From positions 346,210,875 through 346,274,874 of the forward strand of contig JAVHZZ010000003.1 in NCBI GenBank assembly GCA_036250195.1: a stretch of 64,000 nucleotides of DNA, read 5' to 3'. This DNA is from Mixophyes australis. Taxonomy: Eukaryota > Chordata > Amphibia > Anura > Limnodynastidae. Of this stretch, positions 1 through 12,125 are shown one piece after another (position 1 is the first letter of the stretch; the number at the start of each line of letters is the position of its first letter). The position numbers and the translations under genes are program-made. Below the pieces are notes generated by a model. It saw only the letters and a program-made list of their open reading frames with translations. It was not told where the DNA came from and made no database searches.

Positions 1-570
1 AGAAAGAAGCCTGATCTACAGGACATTAGAATACTGGTAGCAAGGCCTATGTAAATGTTCCAAAAGAAAAATGTACCATGGTGGAAAGCTCATGCAAAGG
101 AAAGTATTCTCGTTAACTACAGCTAGTGCCAAAGAAGATACATGATTCTGCATATAGACACCAACAAGATTACAATTATCAAAAGTGTGGTGATTGACAA
201 CAGACTGTTTTGTCACTCATATGTGACAAGGAGAGGGAGGGTAGGGGTCATATGTGACAATGACTGAGTAGGAGGCACGTGTTGATAAGGGGATTAGGAG
301 AATTAGGGATGGTGGCATAGAGTGTGACAATGGCAGGTGGATGGGCTTAATGTGCCCCAGGAGGAGGAGAAAGGTGCATGCGGCAGGACCACCAGAGTTT
401 CAACTACATGTCTAATATACATTATACAGCCTTCCTGTACATTTGACATAGACATATGTGTGAGGTGGGGCCCCATGGCGTATATGTACAGTCCAAGGCC
501 ACAGGTAATTTTAACCCACCACTGACTGCATATATTCACTATGACACCATCTGATAAATTTGACATCATA
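1..570. other. Intron sequence without recognised element
   Basis: AT-rich intron sequence downstream (in transcript sense) of the last visible TTC7A exon. Short open frames occur on both strands but none resembles a protein, and I found no splice-bounded continuation of TTC7A here. Confidence 0.4.
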
Positions 571-753
571 GGGGCATATTCAATTGTTGGCGTTACTGCC
601 TAAAGTAACGCGGCGCACGTTATTACGGTACATTTTACGCTGGACTTTAGCTTGCGGCTCAGAGAGCTGCGAGCTGAAATCCGGCTTAGTATTACCGTAA
701 TAACGGTAATACTTTTTCAGCAGCGGAAACCCGCCAACAATTGAATATGCCCC
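571..753. mobile_element. 183-bp MITE with 21-bp terminal inverted repeats
   Basis: The ends are exact inverted copies: GGGGCATATTCAATTGTTGG at the left is mirrored by CCAACAATTGAATATGCCCC at the right. The flanks share ATA, which fits a 3-bp target duplication as in PIF/Harbinger-type elements. The centre is itself partly palindromic (GTAATAACGGTAATAC and related words). No coding capacity. Confidence 0.8.
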
Positions 754-2823
754 ATAAAGTCTAAAGCAATTTTATTTTATATGCGGAAAAAATGGTATTT
801 AGGTCTAGCAGGTTGAGCTTTACAAAATATTACAAAAACATTTTAAAACTAAAAATTACCACTAGTTTTTTATGATATAAGTTTTTTTTATGATGAATAT
901 AATATAATAACAATTATACTTATCATCAAGTTGATTGTTAATTGACTGAACAATTATTTTCATTTGTAACGAACATACATACACTTATACAACATACATA
1001 TATACAACACTTACCGATTCCAGATTGAATGGAAAACCATTCATTTGTTCACACATCTTTTACGTGCAAACATGATTACTCAGTGCAACGCGTGACAACA
1101 GAGACATTTGGTAGTCTATTACTGGTCACAAAAGAATATTCAAGCATTACTAAGTGCAACATTTATATATGGTGAACATATGTGCTTATAAATATATCTC
1201 CAAGGTGACGATTCTGCTAGCGGGATCTTGTGTGCATTGCGGAAAGAACTGACAATCTCCCCCCTCTGCCATATTGTGAATCTTGCTAATATCACACACT
1301 TCAGAGAGGCATATTGTTGCTCTGAATTGTAAAAACATTCTCACTTGCAGGGAATACAATCACTGTCATTTCACTATGGCACACAGTATGCACAACGGAC
1401 AAACGCAAATCTTAAATATCTTTGCTTTTTTAAAAGTTGCACCCTTAAATCAATCTACAGCAGCAGCCCAAAAAATTACACTGGTGTTAGGCGGCCTTTA
1501 GTCCCAGGTGACTATAAGAAACAATGGCCAAGCATGGCAACCGTGTATTGCAAAAAGTGTCTCTATACCAGAAACAGGGCCAACAGGACAGGTAGACATA
1601 TAGTCAAAAGCCATTAATTAATTTCCTGGGCACACAATCCCTGTATACAGCGTTCTAGGTGAGTACTGTGTACATCTCAATGTGGAATACTTTGCTTAAT
1701 CATAGGAAGAAGAGATTATATGACATCACCAGGGATTTTCTTTAGTGAAAAGAAGTTAGTTTGTCAGAGCATATAGATTCAGTGTAACCAGGATCTATCC
1801 TTGGCTGAAATGTCAACAGCTGTTGAATCTAGATTACATTGAAACTACAAATACTAGCAATACTGGAGACCAACATATAACAATACCCTCCCCCCTTGTG
1901 CTGTATAGCACATCGACCAAAAATGTAAATAAATACATAAAAAACAAATCAAAATATACATAACAAATGTGAATCTTGAACAGGTTAAACAACCAGTGGT
2001 CTTGTTATTATTGAACTACAACTTCCACTTGTTCAAGCAAGATAATCCACCGAGATCAAAATAATCTGCCATGTTCATCGTAAGAACTCTGGGAGAACAT
2101 GTAAACCTCCTGTATAAATGAAATAATATGGATATTCGAAATCACACTGATGAACTCTGTGACCACATAAAGATACAATGCTGAGCACTTTTATTGTGAT
2201 CACAGAACTCAGATGTTATTCTAAGCCAGAATAGTTTATACAAAGACATTATACATACAATAATGTTACGTATGGTATCAATTTCAGTCGCCTACATCTT
2301 CTGTGACACATGTAAATAAACAGTTAAAGACCCTGCAATCATTAGTTATTAAAAAAAAAACCTTCTAAAGTGGTTCAGTCCCATTCAATAGACCTGCATA
2401 AAACTATTTATAATGCAACTGGTTCAGTCATGCATTATAGTATAGGAAAATAGCAGAGCATACTGTAGACTATAGTTCAATAATACCTTCAGGCAAGCAC
2501 AGGCTCGCTAACCATGGTTTAGAATCTTCCACGGCTGGTGCTTGTTACCAGTGGGCAATAATCACCTCTCCTATATATACCAGATCATGTAATGTAAATC
2601 TGTACACATGTAAATTACACATGCTACGTGGCTTCACTACAACTGGCATACCTGCAAATGTTACTACGCAGACAAGCAGTATGCATGGGAATGAACTGAA
2701 GTGCAGCCATGCAGCACGTGTATTTGTATATATCTGGATTTACATTGCTGATCAAGAGAGGAAGCACTGCTGTTGAATGGCATAATAAATAATAACCTTT
2801 TCAGCTGTGCCCTTGTGGCTTAC
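754..2823. other. Intron sequence, no recognised element
   Basis: About 2 kb of AT-rich sequence next to the 2887-2824 exon. I looked for the next TTC7A exon on the minus strand and for repeats with clear ends and found neither. Short frames near 1283-1617 have no recognisable product. Confidence 0.35.
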
Positions 2824-2887
2824 CATTGATTCGCTGATCAAGAGAAGCAGAAGAGCCTCTTCAATGTTGTCCTGCGGGCAATACAGG
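2824..2887 (-). CDS. ttc7a: TTC7A internal exon
   Basis: A 64-bp exon after acceptor GTTTTTAG and before donor GTAAGCC. One base completes the His codon of the previous exon. The remaining 21 codons encode [20 protein letters not shown] plus Met. This is one of the most conserved blocks of TTC7 proteins, at the start of the TPR-rich half (the human counterpart reads [23 protein letters not shown]). The exon ends phase 0, so the next exon should begin with an Ala-Thr-Arg-Asp-like segment. None was found down to position 1, so it lies outside the window. Confidence 0.95.
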
Positions 2888-3252
2888 CTAAAAACAGACA
2901 CAAGAGCAGAATTAGGTTATACACTGGGGCTCCTAACAAGTGTTACATGGAGAGAGCAGTAACAGAAAGCAAGCCATGCATGATTCATGGGCCACCTAAT
3001 ACCTTCACTGGGATCCACATAATTAATACCTGTTAAGGCACATCTGTATTATGTACTTTGATCCTGGTGCTAAAATGTAAAGTATACAGGAACAGCATTA
3101 TGTCACTTCTAGATAGGTCATTAGGACAAAAATGTTTGAGAAGTGGTTTAAATTACAAGCAAGTAAACCGCTCAATTAGTCGAAAATTCTAAACAATACT
3201 GTTCATATTACAACTGAGCATTCAGCTCACGATACAGACCAGTGCTGACTAT

Positions 3253-3428
3253 GGGGTAAATGTATCAAGCTGAGAGTTTTCTGGCGAGTTGGAAAAACCA
3301 ATCAAATTCTAGCTATTATTTATTTAGTACATTCTACATAATGATAGCTAGAATCTGATTGGTTGCTATAGGCAACATCTCCACTTTTCAAACCAGCCAG
3401 AAAACTCTCAGCTTGATACATTTACCCC
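3253..3428. mobile_element. Palindromic MITE, subfamily GGGGTAAATGTATCAAGC
   Basis: Left end GGGGTAAATGTATCAAGCTG is mirrored at the right. The core holds CCAATCAAATTCTAGCTATT and its inverted copy around TTTAGTACATTCTACA. The ends sit in TA-containing flanks (TAT/CTA), which fits a TA-targeting Tc1/mariner-type parent. The same core recurs at 10.7, 22.7, 48.8, 52.7, 53.0 and 61.6 kb. Confidence 0.8.
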
Positions 3429-3607
3429 CTAGATCTCCTTTACACACAGACTGTTTCACTCTTGTTAGAGCTCAGCAGTGTAGGGCAGAGATTCCTTGTT
3501 AAGGACTATTGAGGTAGTCCCTGACTCAATGGGAAAAATAAATAACAAAAGTTACTGGGGTACGGAATGTAATGTGAGTGTATGGAGAAGGTGGGGAGGT
3601 TACTTAC

Positions 3608-3768
3608 TGGTCACCTGAGTGAATCTGCGGCTTTTGACTGAGGATGTTGTAAGGAAATGAACTGTCTTCTTTGTTCCTGAGCTCTGGCCGCTGACTTTTC
3701 AAGGGGCACCAGTAGCAGTTTTCACTTAAGGAATGGAGAAGAACCTCAGCCAGTTGCCTGGTCATTGC
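3608..3768 (-). CDS. ttc7a: TTC7A internal exon
   Basis: A 161-bp exon after acceptor TTATTGTCAG and before the perfect donor GTAAGTA. It encodes AMTRQLAEVLLHSLSENCYW, then a variable loop, the segment NKEDSSF, and a KPQIHSGD end. The family match is the QLAEVLLHSLSE-CYW-PL core and the KEESSF...KP...GD pattern that I associate with TTC7A rather than TTC7B. It ends with two bases (CA), completed by C from the next exon as His. Reading on past the exon gives an in-frame stop (TAA inside the donor), so an ORF caller would wrongly extend this frame into the intron on both sides. Confidence 0.94.
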
Positions 3769-4939
3769 CTGACAATAACAAAAACATGTTATATTAGCAT
3801 AATAAATGTAATGCAGGTGTAACCTGTGATTTTGGAATAATCTGTGGTGCACATTTATTTTCTGTGAACACTTTACCATGTATCTAGGATTGCTGTCTTT
3901 GGAACCTCAAACCTTATTTAGAGTTGGATGCAATATATGCTTAAAATATGGATTTTAATTCCTACACGTATCTTAGAATATGTGCTGCCTAATTTGCATA
4001 GTACACAAAACTAGTACATTTCAGTAAGATATGCTCATAACATATTACATGTTAAAAGCATATATCATACACTTTAAGCGTATTAAACACTATGGGGGTA
4101 AGGCCGAGAAATAAATAATTACAAAAGAAAAAACAGGAAAGAAAACAGAGAATTATTCTACTGTAGAGCTGCCCGGGCAGAGATAGCCAACGCCCAACGC
4201 TTTTTGTAAATTTTGCCAATACTGGCTTATGCTGCAGCACAAGGGCTGGTAAAGCTTCATTTGGGAGGGGGAGGGTCTATTTTATTATTCATTACAAGCA
4301 AGGTCTGTGCTGATAATGATTATCTTGCACCAGGAGGTAAGCAGCCACAGTAGGAGACGTAATCCTTGTTACTACGCATGTGCAGTACAGAATTGCGCAT
4401 TTTGCACTTCCATTTCGTGCTCACGTCCAACTCTACATGAGGCCTTAAGCCTCCGATGATAGCTGGGATATGATGTTATCACATCTCCTTCAGTTTTAAC
4501 ATATTTAAGGAGTTATTGGACCTAATATCACAGATGGAATAAAATCCTCGGCTGCCTGCGTTTCACTTAGTGTTTCTGCATGCAACATGCTCAATATAAA
4601 AATATTAACAATACAGGCATTTCATTGTATTATTAGTTGCATATTAAGGACACTATTTTTGTGTCTGTACTTTGAAATAAAAGGATAATTTTCTGTAATC
4701 AGTAGTAGAAAAATAAATACAATAAATGTAATTTATGAATGGAAAAATACATAAGAGATTTTATTTTGTCATTATGTAGTTAACAATAAGCCATTATACA
4801 AAAGCCATATATGAAAAAGAAAGTACAATCTCACTGCTTCCATATCAGTAGAGAGTGATGTGAGCCAGGTACTGATAAGCAAGTATACTACATTATTGCT
4901 CATTGGGAAGTAATACCACCTCTATATAGAAGCAGAACC
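3769..4939. other. Intron sequence upstream of the 3.7-kb exon
   Basis: Holds the polypyrimidine acceptor region of the exon at its left edge. The rest is AT-rich with no repeat or gene that I recognise. Confidence 0.4.
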
Positions 4940-6385
4940 TTTGGCAGTTTGGTCTGGAACATTGAGGTTTGTGTTGACATCACATCAATACAAGACATCT
5001 GCAATCATCTAAGAGAAGCATTGAAGACAATTTTCAATCTTCCCAGGAGAGGGTGTCCCAGCAAAGATCAGATTGGATGATGCTCCGAGGAATCTGAAAG
5101 AACCCAAAAGCCACATCCAAGGATTCTCCGCCCTCTGTTAGCACAGTAAATATTAAAGTTTATGACTCTACCATCAGAAAAAGACTGAACAAGTATGGCT
5201 TTTAGGGATGGGTAGCCAGGAGAAAGCTCATTTTCTCTCTCTCTCTCCAAAAACATGTCAATAAGGCTTAGGTCTGCAAAGTTGTATATACATAAAACAC
5301 AAAACCACTGGAACAATGTCCTCTGGATAGACAAGACCAAACTGGAGTTGTTTGAGCTTAATGCACGATACCATGTTTGGCAAGACGCAAACACAGTATA
5401 TTACCACGACAGCCTCATACCAATCATCAAGCACTGTGATGGAGTGGTGATTCGGGCACCTCGCAGTCATTGAGCCCAACATAAACTACTCTTTTTTTAA
5501 AAAAAAAAAAATCATTTTACTGGATTTTCACAAAACAAGTGTAGGAAGGGACAGTGTACAGAAGAAAAAAAATGGGGGAGGGAAACAACGCACGCCGTAT
5601 TCCACGGAGTAACAATAGTACAGCAAACAGTATGGTTTTTGATCAAGTACATTCAGTCCTGAAGGCTATTACAGTAACAGATAGCAAATAAAAACAAGAG
5701 AAGGCTCTACTGCTATTTGTATAGAGGTAGAGGAATTATGTGCCAGAGCTCTCGGTGAAGTCTTAGTCCAGGGTTTAGTGGCGGGATGGGGGGCTTTGTA
5801 GTAATTTAACCATGGGGAACAGATGAGTCAGTGAGTTTGAGATAATAAATGCCGTAAATACCTACCAAACTAAGTCTATTATTGAGGATAGAGAATGGGG
5901 TCAGGCTTTTTCCAGTAGCAAGCAATCTGACCTCTGGTGGCATTTAGTATGTGCCAGATGGGCATGTGTGGTATAGGTCTTAGTAACAGGAAATAGGAGG
6001 TTGCTCGTGAGGTTAAAAATGAGGTTGTGAACCTATTTCCATATTGGGGAGAGCCTCAGGCACTCCCCCTAAGATACGGGGCAGGGGTCCCTCTTATGAA
6101 CTTCTCTTTTTACCAGAATAATGGATCATGCAACAGGACAATGATCACAAACACATCAGCAAATCTACAACTAAATGGCTGAAGACAAGAAACAAGGTTT
6201 TGGAATGGAAAAGTCAACGTCCAGAACTCATCTCCATTGAGATGCTGTGGTGGGACGTTAAGAGAGCTATGCTTAAACAAATGTCCTCAAACATCAAGGA
6301 ACTGAAGCAGTGTTGTAAGGAGGAGTGGACCAAAATTCCTCAAATACAATGTATGAGACTGATAAATTTACTGATGTAGCCATCA
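4940..6385 (+). pseudogene. Tc1-like transposase relic, split by an insertion
   Basis: Nucleotide and peptide similarity to vertebrate Tc1 elements runs from about 4940 to 5486 and resumes at 6112. The first part, about 5180-5473, encodes pieces of the transposase N-terminal and first catalytic region (KTQNHWNNVLWIDKTKLELF). The second encodes the QQDND...PELISIEMLWWDVKR region with the other two catalytic positions. Stops and frame changes break the first part, and the sequence between the two catalytic blocks is partly deleted. No terminal inverted repeats were identified. The element is inactive. It lies in sense opposite to ttc7a, inside the 20.9-kb intron. Confidence 0.85.
5497..6103 (-). 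mobile_element. LINE-like (probably L1-type 3' end) insertion inside the Tc1 relic
   Basis: A block of about 607 bp interrupts the transposase sequence and is flanked by the direct repeat CTCTTTTT (5489-5496 and 6104-6111). Read on the minus strand it ends with an AGTAAA-type polyadenylation word and a T/A-rich tail next to the left duplication, as expected of a retroposed 3' end. No open frame is left and the family assignment is inference. The structure alone shows retroposition into an already present Tc1 copy. Confidence 0.6.
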
Positions 6386-6417
6386 GCCGATAGGGTCATT
6401 AGGCAGCCCGATGAGGA

Positions 6418-9400
6418 AGATCATCATCATCATTTATTTATATAGTGCCAACAAATTCCATAGTGCAATTGAGAACAAACATTAATAAAACAATACAGGG
6501 TAATACATACATACAGAGAGGTAAGAGGGCTCTGCTCGCAAGCTTACAATCTATGGAACAATGGGAGTTTGAAACACAAGGGCATGTGCTGCATCATATT
6601 GCATATTGGACCAGCTAGAATGCAAAGGTAAAAAGTATTGAGTGAGCTGTGTGATCAGTCACACAGCAATGTTGGTCAGAGGGTTGTTGTCTTGTGTTAG
6701 CTGTGTAGAGGGTGGTAATAGGGGAGATTAAGATAATGGTTGAGGAATATCATAAGCTTGTCTGAAGAGGTGGGTTTTCAGAGAACGCTTGAAGGTTTGA
6801 AGACTAGAGGAAAATCTTACTGTGCGAGGGAGGGAATTCCACAAAGTGGGTGCAACCCGAAAAAAGTCCTGTAACCGGGAATGGGAGGATGTGATGAGAG
6901 TGGAGGAGAGACGTAGATCTTGTGCAGAACGGAGGTGTCGAGTTGGGAGATAGTTTGAGACAAGTGAAAAGCTGTATGTCAGTGCAATTTTGTTGACGGC
7001 CCTGTATGTTAGTAGAATAATTTTATATTGGATTCATTGAAAAACAGGCAACCAATGTAGAAACTGACAGAGTGACTCAGCAGAGGAAGAACGGTTTGCA
7101 AGGAAAATCAATCTAGCTGCTGCTTGCAAAATAGATTGTAGGGGTTTAAGTCTGATTTTGGGAAGACCAGTAAGGAGGGAATTGCAATAGTCAATGCGGG
7201 AAATGATGAGTGCATGAATTAAGGTTCTTGCAGTGTCCTGCATGAGATATGTGCGTATTCTGGAAATGTTCTTTAGATGTATGTAATATGATTTAGATAT
7301 AGAATCGATGTGGGGAATAAACGATAGTTGCGAGTCAAGGATTACACCTAGGCAGCGAGTTTGCAGGGTGGGATTTATGGTCATGTTATTAACATAAATA
7401 GAAATGTCAAGCAGGAAGCTTCTGCTTTTGGGTGGGAATATTATTAATTCAGTTTTTGTAAGATTGAGTTTGAGTTGGCAAGAAGACATTCAAGATGAAA
7501 TGGCAGAAAGACAGTCAGTAACGCGAGACAACACAGATGGTGAAAGATCAGGAGAGGATAGATAGATTTGTGTATCATCCACATAGAGATGATACTGAAA
7601 TCCAAAGGAGCTTATTAGAGAAATTCCAAGAGAAGTGGTGTAGATAGAGAATAGCAGAGGACCTAAGACTGAGCCTTGTGGTACTCCAAATGATAAAGGA
7701 AGTGGAGCAGAGGTGGATCCAAAGAAATTAACACTGAAAGAGCCATTAGATAGGTAGGATGAGAACCAGGATAGGACAGTGCCTTCAAGACCTAGGGATT
7801 GTAGCGTTTGTATGAGGAGAGAGTGGTCAACAATGTGAAATGCAGCAGAGAGAGATCCAGAAGAATCAGAAGAGAGTAATGGCCTTGGTCAGCGCCGACT
7901 CTGTGGATTGTTGAGAGCGAAAGCCTGACTGAAGAGAATCCAGTAGGTTGTTTGCTGTAAGAAAGTGTGTGAAGCGAGTATAGGCAATTCTCTCGAAAAA
8001 GCTTGGAGGGGCATGGGAGCAGAGAGATGGGGCGGTAATTTGAGAGAGCGTTTGGGTCAGAATTTTGAGCACAGGAGACAGGGACCTACCAATTTGTGAG
8101 GGTATGGGATCAAGAGGACAGGAGGAAGATGAGAAGAGAGTAGAAACTTCCTCTTCATTTGTGGGATCAAATGAAGAGTGTCAAAGGGTGCTACAAAGAA
8201 ATTGAGCTGATTGCTTGTCAAGGAAGATGATACCATTTCATGTCTGATTTTATCTATTTTGTCCTTGAAATAGGAAGCAAGTTCCTGGGCACTGATGGTA
8301 GTCGGAGGGTTTGGGGTGGGAGGATTGAGAAGAGATTTAAATGTGTTAAAAAGGCATTTGGGGTTAGAAGCCTGAGCATAGATGAGAGATTGGAAGTATG
8401 TTTGATTTACAGTGTCCAGAGAATTTCTATACCAGTGGTAAATACCTTTATATGTCATGAAATCATTAGAGGTACACGATTTACGCCAGTGACGCTGTTT
8501 TACGAGAAAGATTTTGTAGAGTTCGTGTTACTTTAGTGTGCCACAGTTAGCAACGAAGTCTACGCGAAGTATGCAGAGTCGCCGGAGCCACTTGATCAAG
8601 GGCAGTTGCTAGGGTCTGGTGAAAATGGGGTACTGCCCGATCAGCGGAGGAGAATGTAGAAATTGGGGCGAGAAGGTGTTGGAGAGAGGTGGAAACTGTT
8701 GGAGATCAATAGAGTTGATATTCCTGCGTTTGTGAGAAGGCTTGGAAGAATTTGACACTGGGGAGGGTAAAGAACTGGGGGTGTGCGAGAAGCTAATAAG
8801 GTGATGATCCGAGAGGGGGAAAGGAGTGTTAATCAGAAACTGAGCATAGAGAAAACAAGATCAAGACAGTGGTCATCCTGATGAGTTGCAGATTCAAACC
8901 ACTGGGAGAGGTCCAGTGAGGATGTTAGAGAGAGTAGTTTGGAAGCAGCATTGGAACGTGGATTAGAAAAAGGGATGTTGAAATCACCCATGATGATGGT
9001 GGGGATGTCAGAGGATAAGAAGTGAGGGAGCCATGCAGAGAAGTGTTAAAGAAATTGTTGTTGTGGTCCAGGGGGTGATAGATGACAGCAACACGCATAG
9101 AGAACGGGTTAAAAATCCTAACAGTATGTACTTCAAAAGATGTGAATGTGAGTGATGGAACATTTGGGAGAACTGTGAATGTGCACTGTGGGGAGAGAAG
9201 CAGTCCGACCCAACCTCCTTGTCTGCCTCCTGGTCTGGGGGTGTTGGTGAAATGGAGACCACCATGTGAAAGGGCTGCAGGTGAGGCAGTGTCTGATTGC
9301 GTGAGCCATGTTTCTGTTATTGCTAGAAGGTTTAGGTTGTTTGAGAGGAAGAGATCGTGTACGGAGATAGTGTACGGAGGTAAGTTTGTTACAGAGCATG

Positions 9401-9480
9401 CATTCCAAAGGGCACATTTAAAGGGCTCCTGTGATACAATCAATCAAAGATACAATCATTTTGGGAGTGATGCAAGTCCA
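6418..9480 (-). pseudogene. L2-type LINE, decayed endonuclease/reverse transcriptase
   Basis: Reading on the minus strand, 9443-8925 encodes an apurinic-endonuclease-like N-terminal domain (CALWNACSV..., then NLNLLAITETWLTQSDT). The stretch 8458-8057 encodes the linker, 8072-7866 the start of the reverse transcriptase ([20 protein letters not shown]), and 7489-7034 its C-terminal part (ISRIDYCNSLLTGLPK, LHWLPV). The catalytic YVDD is encoded at 7585-7574 and the upstream GVPQGS motif near 7690-7660. The frame changes several times, so no intact protein remains. The 3' end is a TCATCATCAT tail (plus strand) at 6420-6433 after TTTATTTATATAG. Length of about 3 kb fits an L2/CR1-group ORF2 starting close to the 5' end. 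A (TA)n tract follows at 9511. Confidence 0.88.
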
Positions 9481-9506
9481 ATTTAGTTGAAAACAGTTTA
9501 AAAGAA

Positions 9507-9510
<4 letters not shown>

Positions 9511-9585
<75 letters not shown>

Positions 9586-9586
9586 T
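9511..9586. repeat. (TA)n microsatellite with short (CA)n end
   Basis: About 37 TA units followed by ACACACACACAC. It lies just beyond the 5' end of the L2 relic. Open frames rich in Ile-Tyr across it are artefacts. Confidence 0.95.
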
Positions 9587-9651
9587 GTATTATTCTGCAT
9601 GTACATGTTATTATATTCACTGTTTTCATGTATCATATGTGTGCGACTATG

Positions 9652-9705
9652 TCAGGCGCTACGGAATCTGTGGCACCATACAAGTAAACAATGATGATGA
9701 TATAT
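9652..9705 (+). mobile_element. L2/SINE 3' tail fragment
   Basis: AGGCGCTACGGAATCTGTGG followed by an ATGATGATGAT tail. It is a short copy of the shared 3' end seen at 6418 (reverse) and in the SINEs. Confidence 0.55.
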
Positions 9706-10466
9706 TTAAAATGTATCATGTCCCAAATGCTATTACCAAAGACTTGTTTTGTTCTATTACTTTTATATGATTATGGGTACGGCACTTACGGTCCACTAGA
9801 ATTCCCCATCACTTTACATTTCAAGCACCGTCAATTTCAAGATATTCCATTTGTACATTACTTGTTCCATCTCCATCCCACTCATAGCAGCATTTGCAGA
9901 GGCTACAAGAGATTAGCAGGGTTTAGCTAGTATAGAATATTATCATACTCCACAGCTCGCAATGCTGTGGCCTAAACCTTCATTCCAGTTGAAGACAATA
10001 GGCGGTGGTGTACTGAATGTCCACCAGGGGACCACTTTCCCAAGTACAAGTATACACAATTATACAAAATAGCTTTTTTATTATCATTTAAATAAGAAAA
10101 GCTATGGGTGATAACTGTTACGAGGAAACGCTAGATAATCCACAGTTTCCTTAGAACAGGAAGAGCCATAGTGATTGGTTTGTAGAAATTTTAAGCAAAT
10201 AAAGTATCTGGATGGGAAAAATGCTTTAAGTGGAGATAACGGGCCTGAGTCATTAAGGCAGCATACTGAGCGCATCGTGCAGTTGTTCGCAACCGCGTGT
10301 AAATCGGCTCTGCGTACTCTCTTAGTCAGCAAGGTGCGGATCTCAAGATACGTGTGGTGATGACTATGGGTGTAGGTTCACTCTGCTGTACTAGACCAGA
10401 CCCTGCAGGATGCATACAATATGTATGAGGAATATGAGAGCTCAAAAGAATGCATAGAAAAAAAAA
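9706..10466. other. Intron sequence, one weak repeat end
   Basis: Mostly unrecognised. The words GGGCCTGAGTCATTAAGG near 10241 resemble the left end of the palindromic element at 31078, so a related element may start here, but its right end was not found. Confidence 0.3.
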
Positions 10467-10694
10467 TATTAATCAATTAATGTTACCTGTCAATAATATA
10501 GTCATTTATTATTAAAATAGCTATAACATGTGTTTGCAATCAGGAGCAACTGTAAAACTGTCTACTGCATTTTATGACATCCTAAGAAATGTTTTTCAAC
10601 GGGAAAAAAAATTATTAAATATTTTTTTTTATATAGTTTACATTTTTAATAATAAATGACTATATTATTGACAGGTAACATTAATTGATTAATA
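10467..10694. mobile_element. Fold-back element with perfect 51-bp inverted repeats
   Basis: Bases 10467-10517 are the exact reverse complement of 10644-10694 (51 of 51), separated by 126 bp of A/T-rich sequence. The right arm abuts a truncated copy of the common MITE core. Confidence 0.8.
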
Positions 10695-10815
10695 CCAATC
10701 AGATTCTCTCTGTCATTTATTTAGTACATTCTACAAAATGACAGCTAGAATCTGATTGGTTGCTATAGGCAACATCCCCACTTTTTCAAACCCGCAGTTT
10801 AGTAAATCTAGCTCC
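10695..10815. mobile_element. Truncated palindromic MITE
   Basis: Carries CCAATCAGATT...TTTAGTACATTCTACAAAATGACAGCTAG and the right end TTTCAAACCCGCAGTTTAGT, but lacks the left arm outside CCAATCAG. The break is exactly where the fold-back element at 10467-10694 ends. Confidence 0.7.
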
Positions 10816-12125
10816 TAAACTGCTGGCATTTTAGTCAAAACTGACACAAAACCGCCAGACAATGACAGCTTATTTAAATATCTGCTTCTGATAGACTAGT
10901 TATCTCTAACAGCATGTTCAATCTAACTAGCATATCTAATGCCATTAATAACATACGAGGAGGCACTATTGAATTAGGAATTATTATTTAATGTTTATGG
11001 GGACACAATTAATTCATAATTAACTTATGAGAGCAATTTTTATTGTTCAATGTTATTGTATTATTATATTATGAGTGCAATATGAATATATAATTACATT
11101 AAGGGGCAATAACAGTTGATGGAGACAGCACTTACTATAACTTACTATATGGCATTACAAGTGTGCACTTCCACACATGTGGTGAAGTTGAACTTTGCTG
11201 ATTTTGCCTTTAATACATCGGGCGGTTTAAAAAACGCCTTGGATTGCCATTATAACAAAGCCGCCATTTGATACATTTAGTCCTTTGATGTATTTTATTA
11301 GAAAACAATCTGATTGGGTGCACAAGTGTCAATGGACACAAGAAAGGATACATCTCTTTAAATGTGCTTTTAAGTACAAAACTCCATTTCTCTGTAGGCA
11401 ATTTTCAGTATGAAGTTGGTCAGAAAAAAAATTATAAAAGTTTCAGAGAAATCACAATTAAGTATGGATCGCCTGCTCAGGAAATTATTGCTACACAGAA
11501 GAAACATATGTTCAGTTAGGGAAGAAATAAAATAATTATTTTCCTGTTTCACTGTACAATCTGTTCCATAATTATAATGATTTAACTGAAATTCTAAGGC
11601 TAAAAGAGTAACATTTTATTCTACACATATTACCACGAGCAGTAATACATTAAATCCATTACAATGACTGTCTCTGTCCTCATATTTTCTCTATAGTTAT
11701 AAAATGATCAGGTCACATTTACAGAATGGAAAATAACAATGATCAGAGATAGATGATCTTCTACTCCATTAAATACCCAGCGCGTCTATGTGTTGTGTCA
11801 GAGGACATTGCGTTCACTAGACCTTCAAGAGGCTGAGAAATAAACCCTGTTAGAAGGACTCATTGCTTAGTGTCCTAAGGGTCTGTTACTTGGAGGGTAT
11901 AAGTTCATCCTGTATTTTTGTTCTCTTGTGTATACAGATCTATCTGATTTTACATACATTATATAAAAAGCTATAGTTGTACATTTATTCTACTCAATAA
12001 ATGATGTCTTGAAGGGTGGCTCTATGGAGAACTGTGCTCTATGTTCCAATGTTTCAAAATCAATTTTCAATGACCCTTTCGTTTTAGAAAATTGTATATG
12101 TATTTCTGTGTGTGGAACACTCTGT
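10816..12125. other. Intron sequence, nothing recognised
   Basis: AT-rich DNA without clear repeats or coding similarity, leading into the satellite array. Confidence 0.35.

Noticed and set aside
1283..1617. Overlapping plus-strand frames of 72 and 90 codons
   Set aside because: No recognisable domain, and located in intron sequence.
9082..9486. 134-codon plus-strand frame
   Set aside because: Antisense shadow of the L2 endonuclease region.
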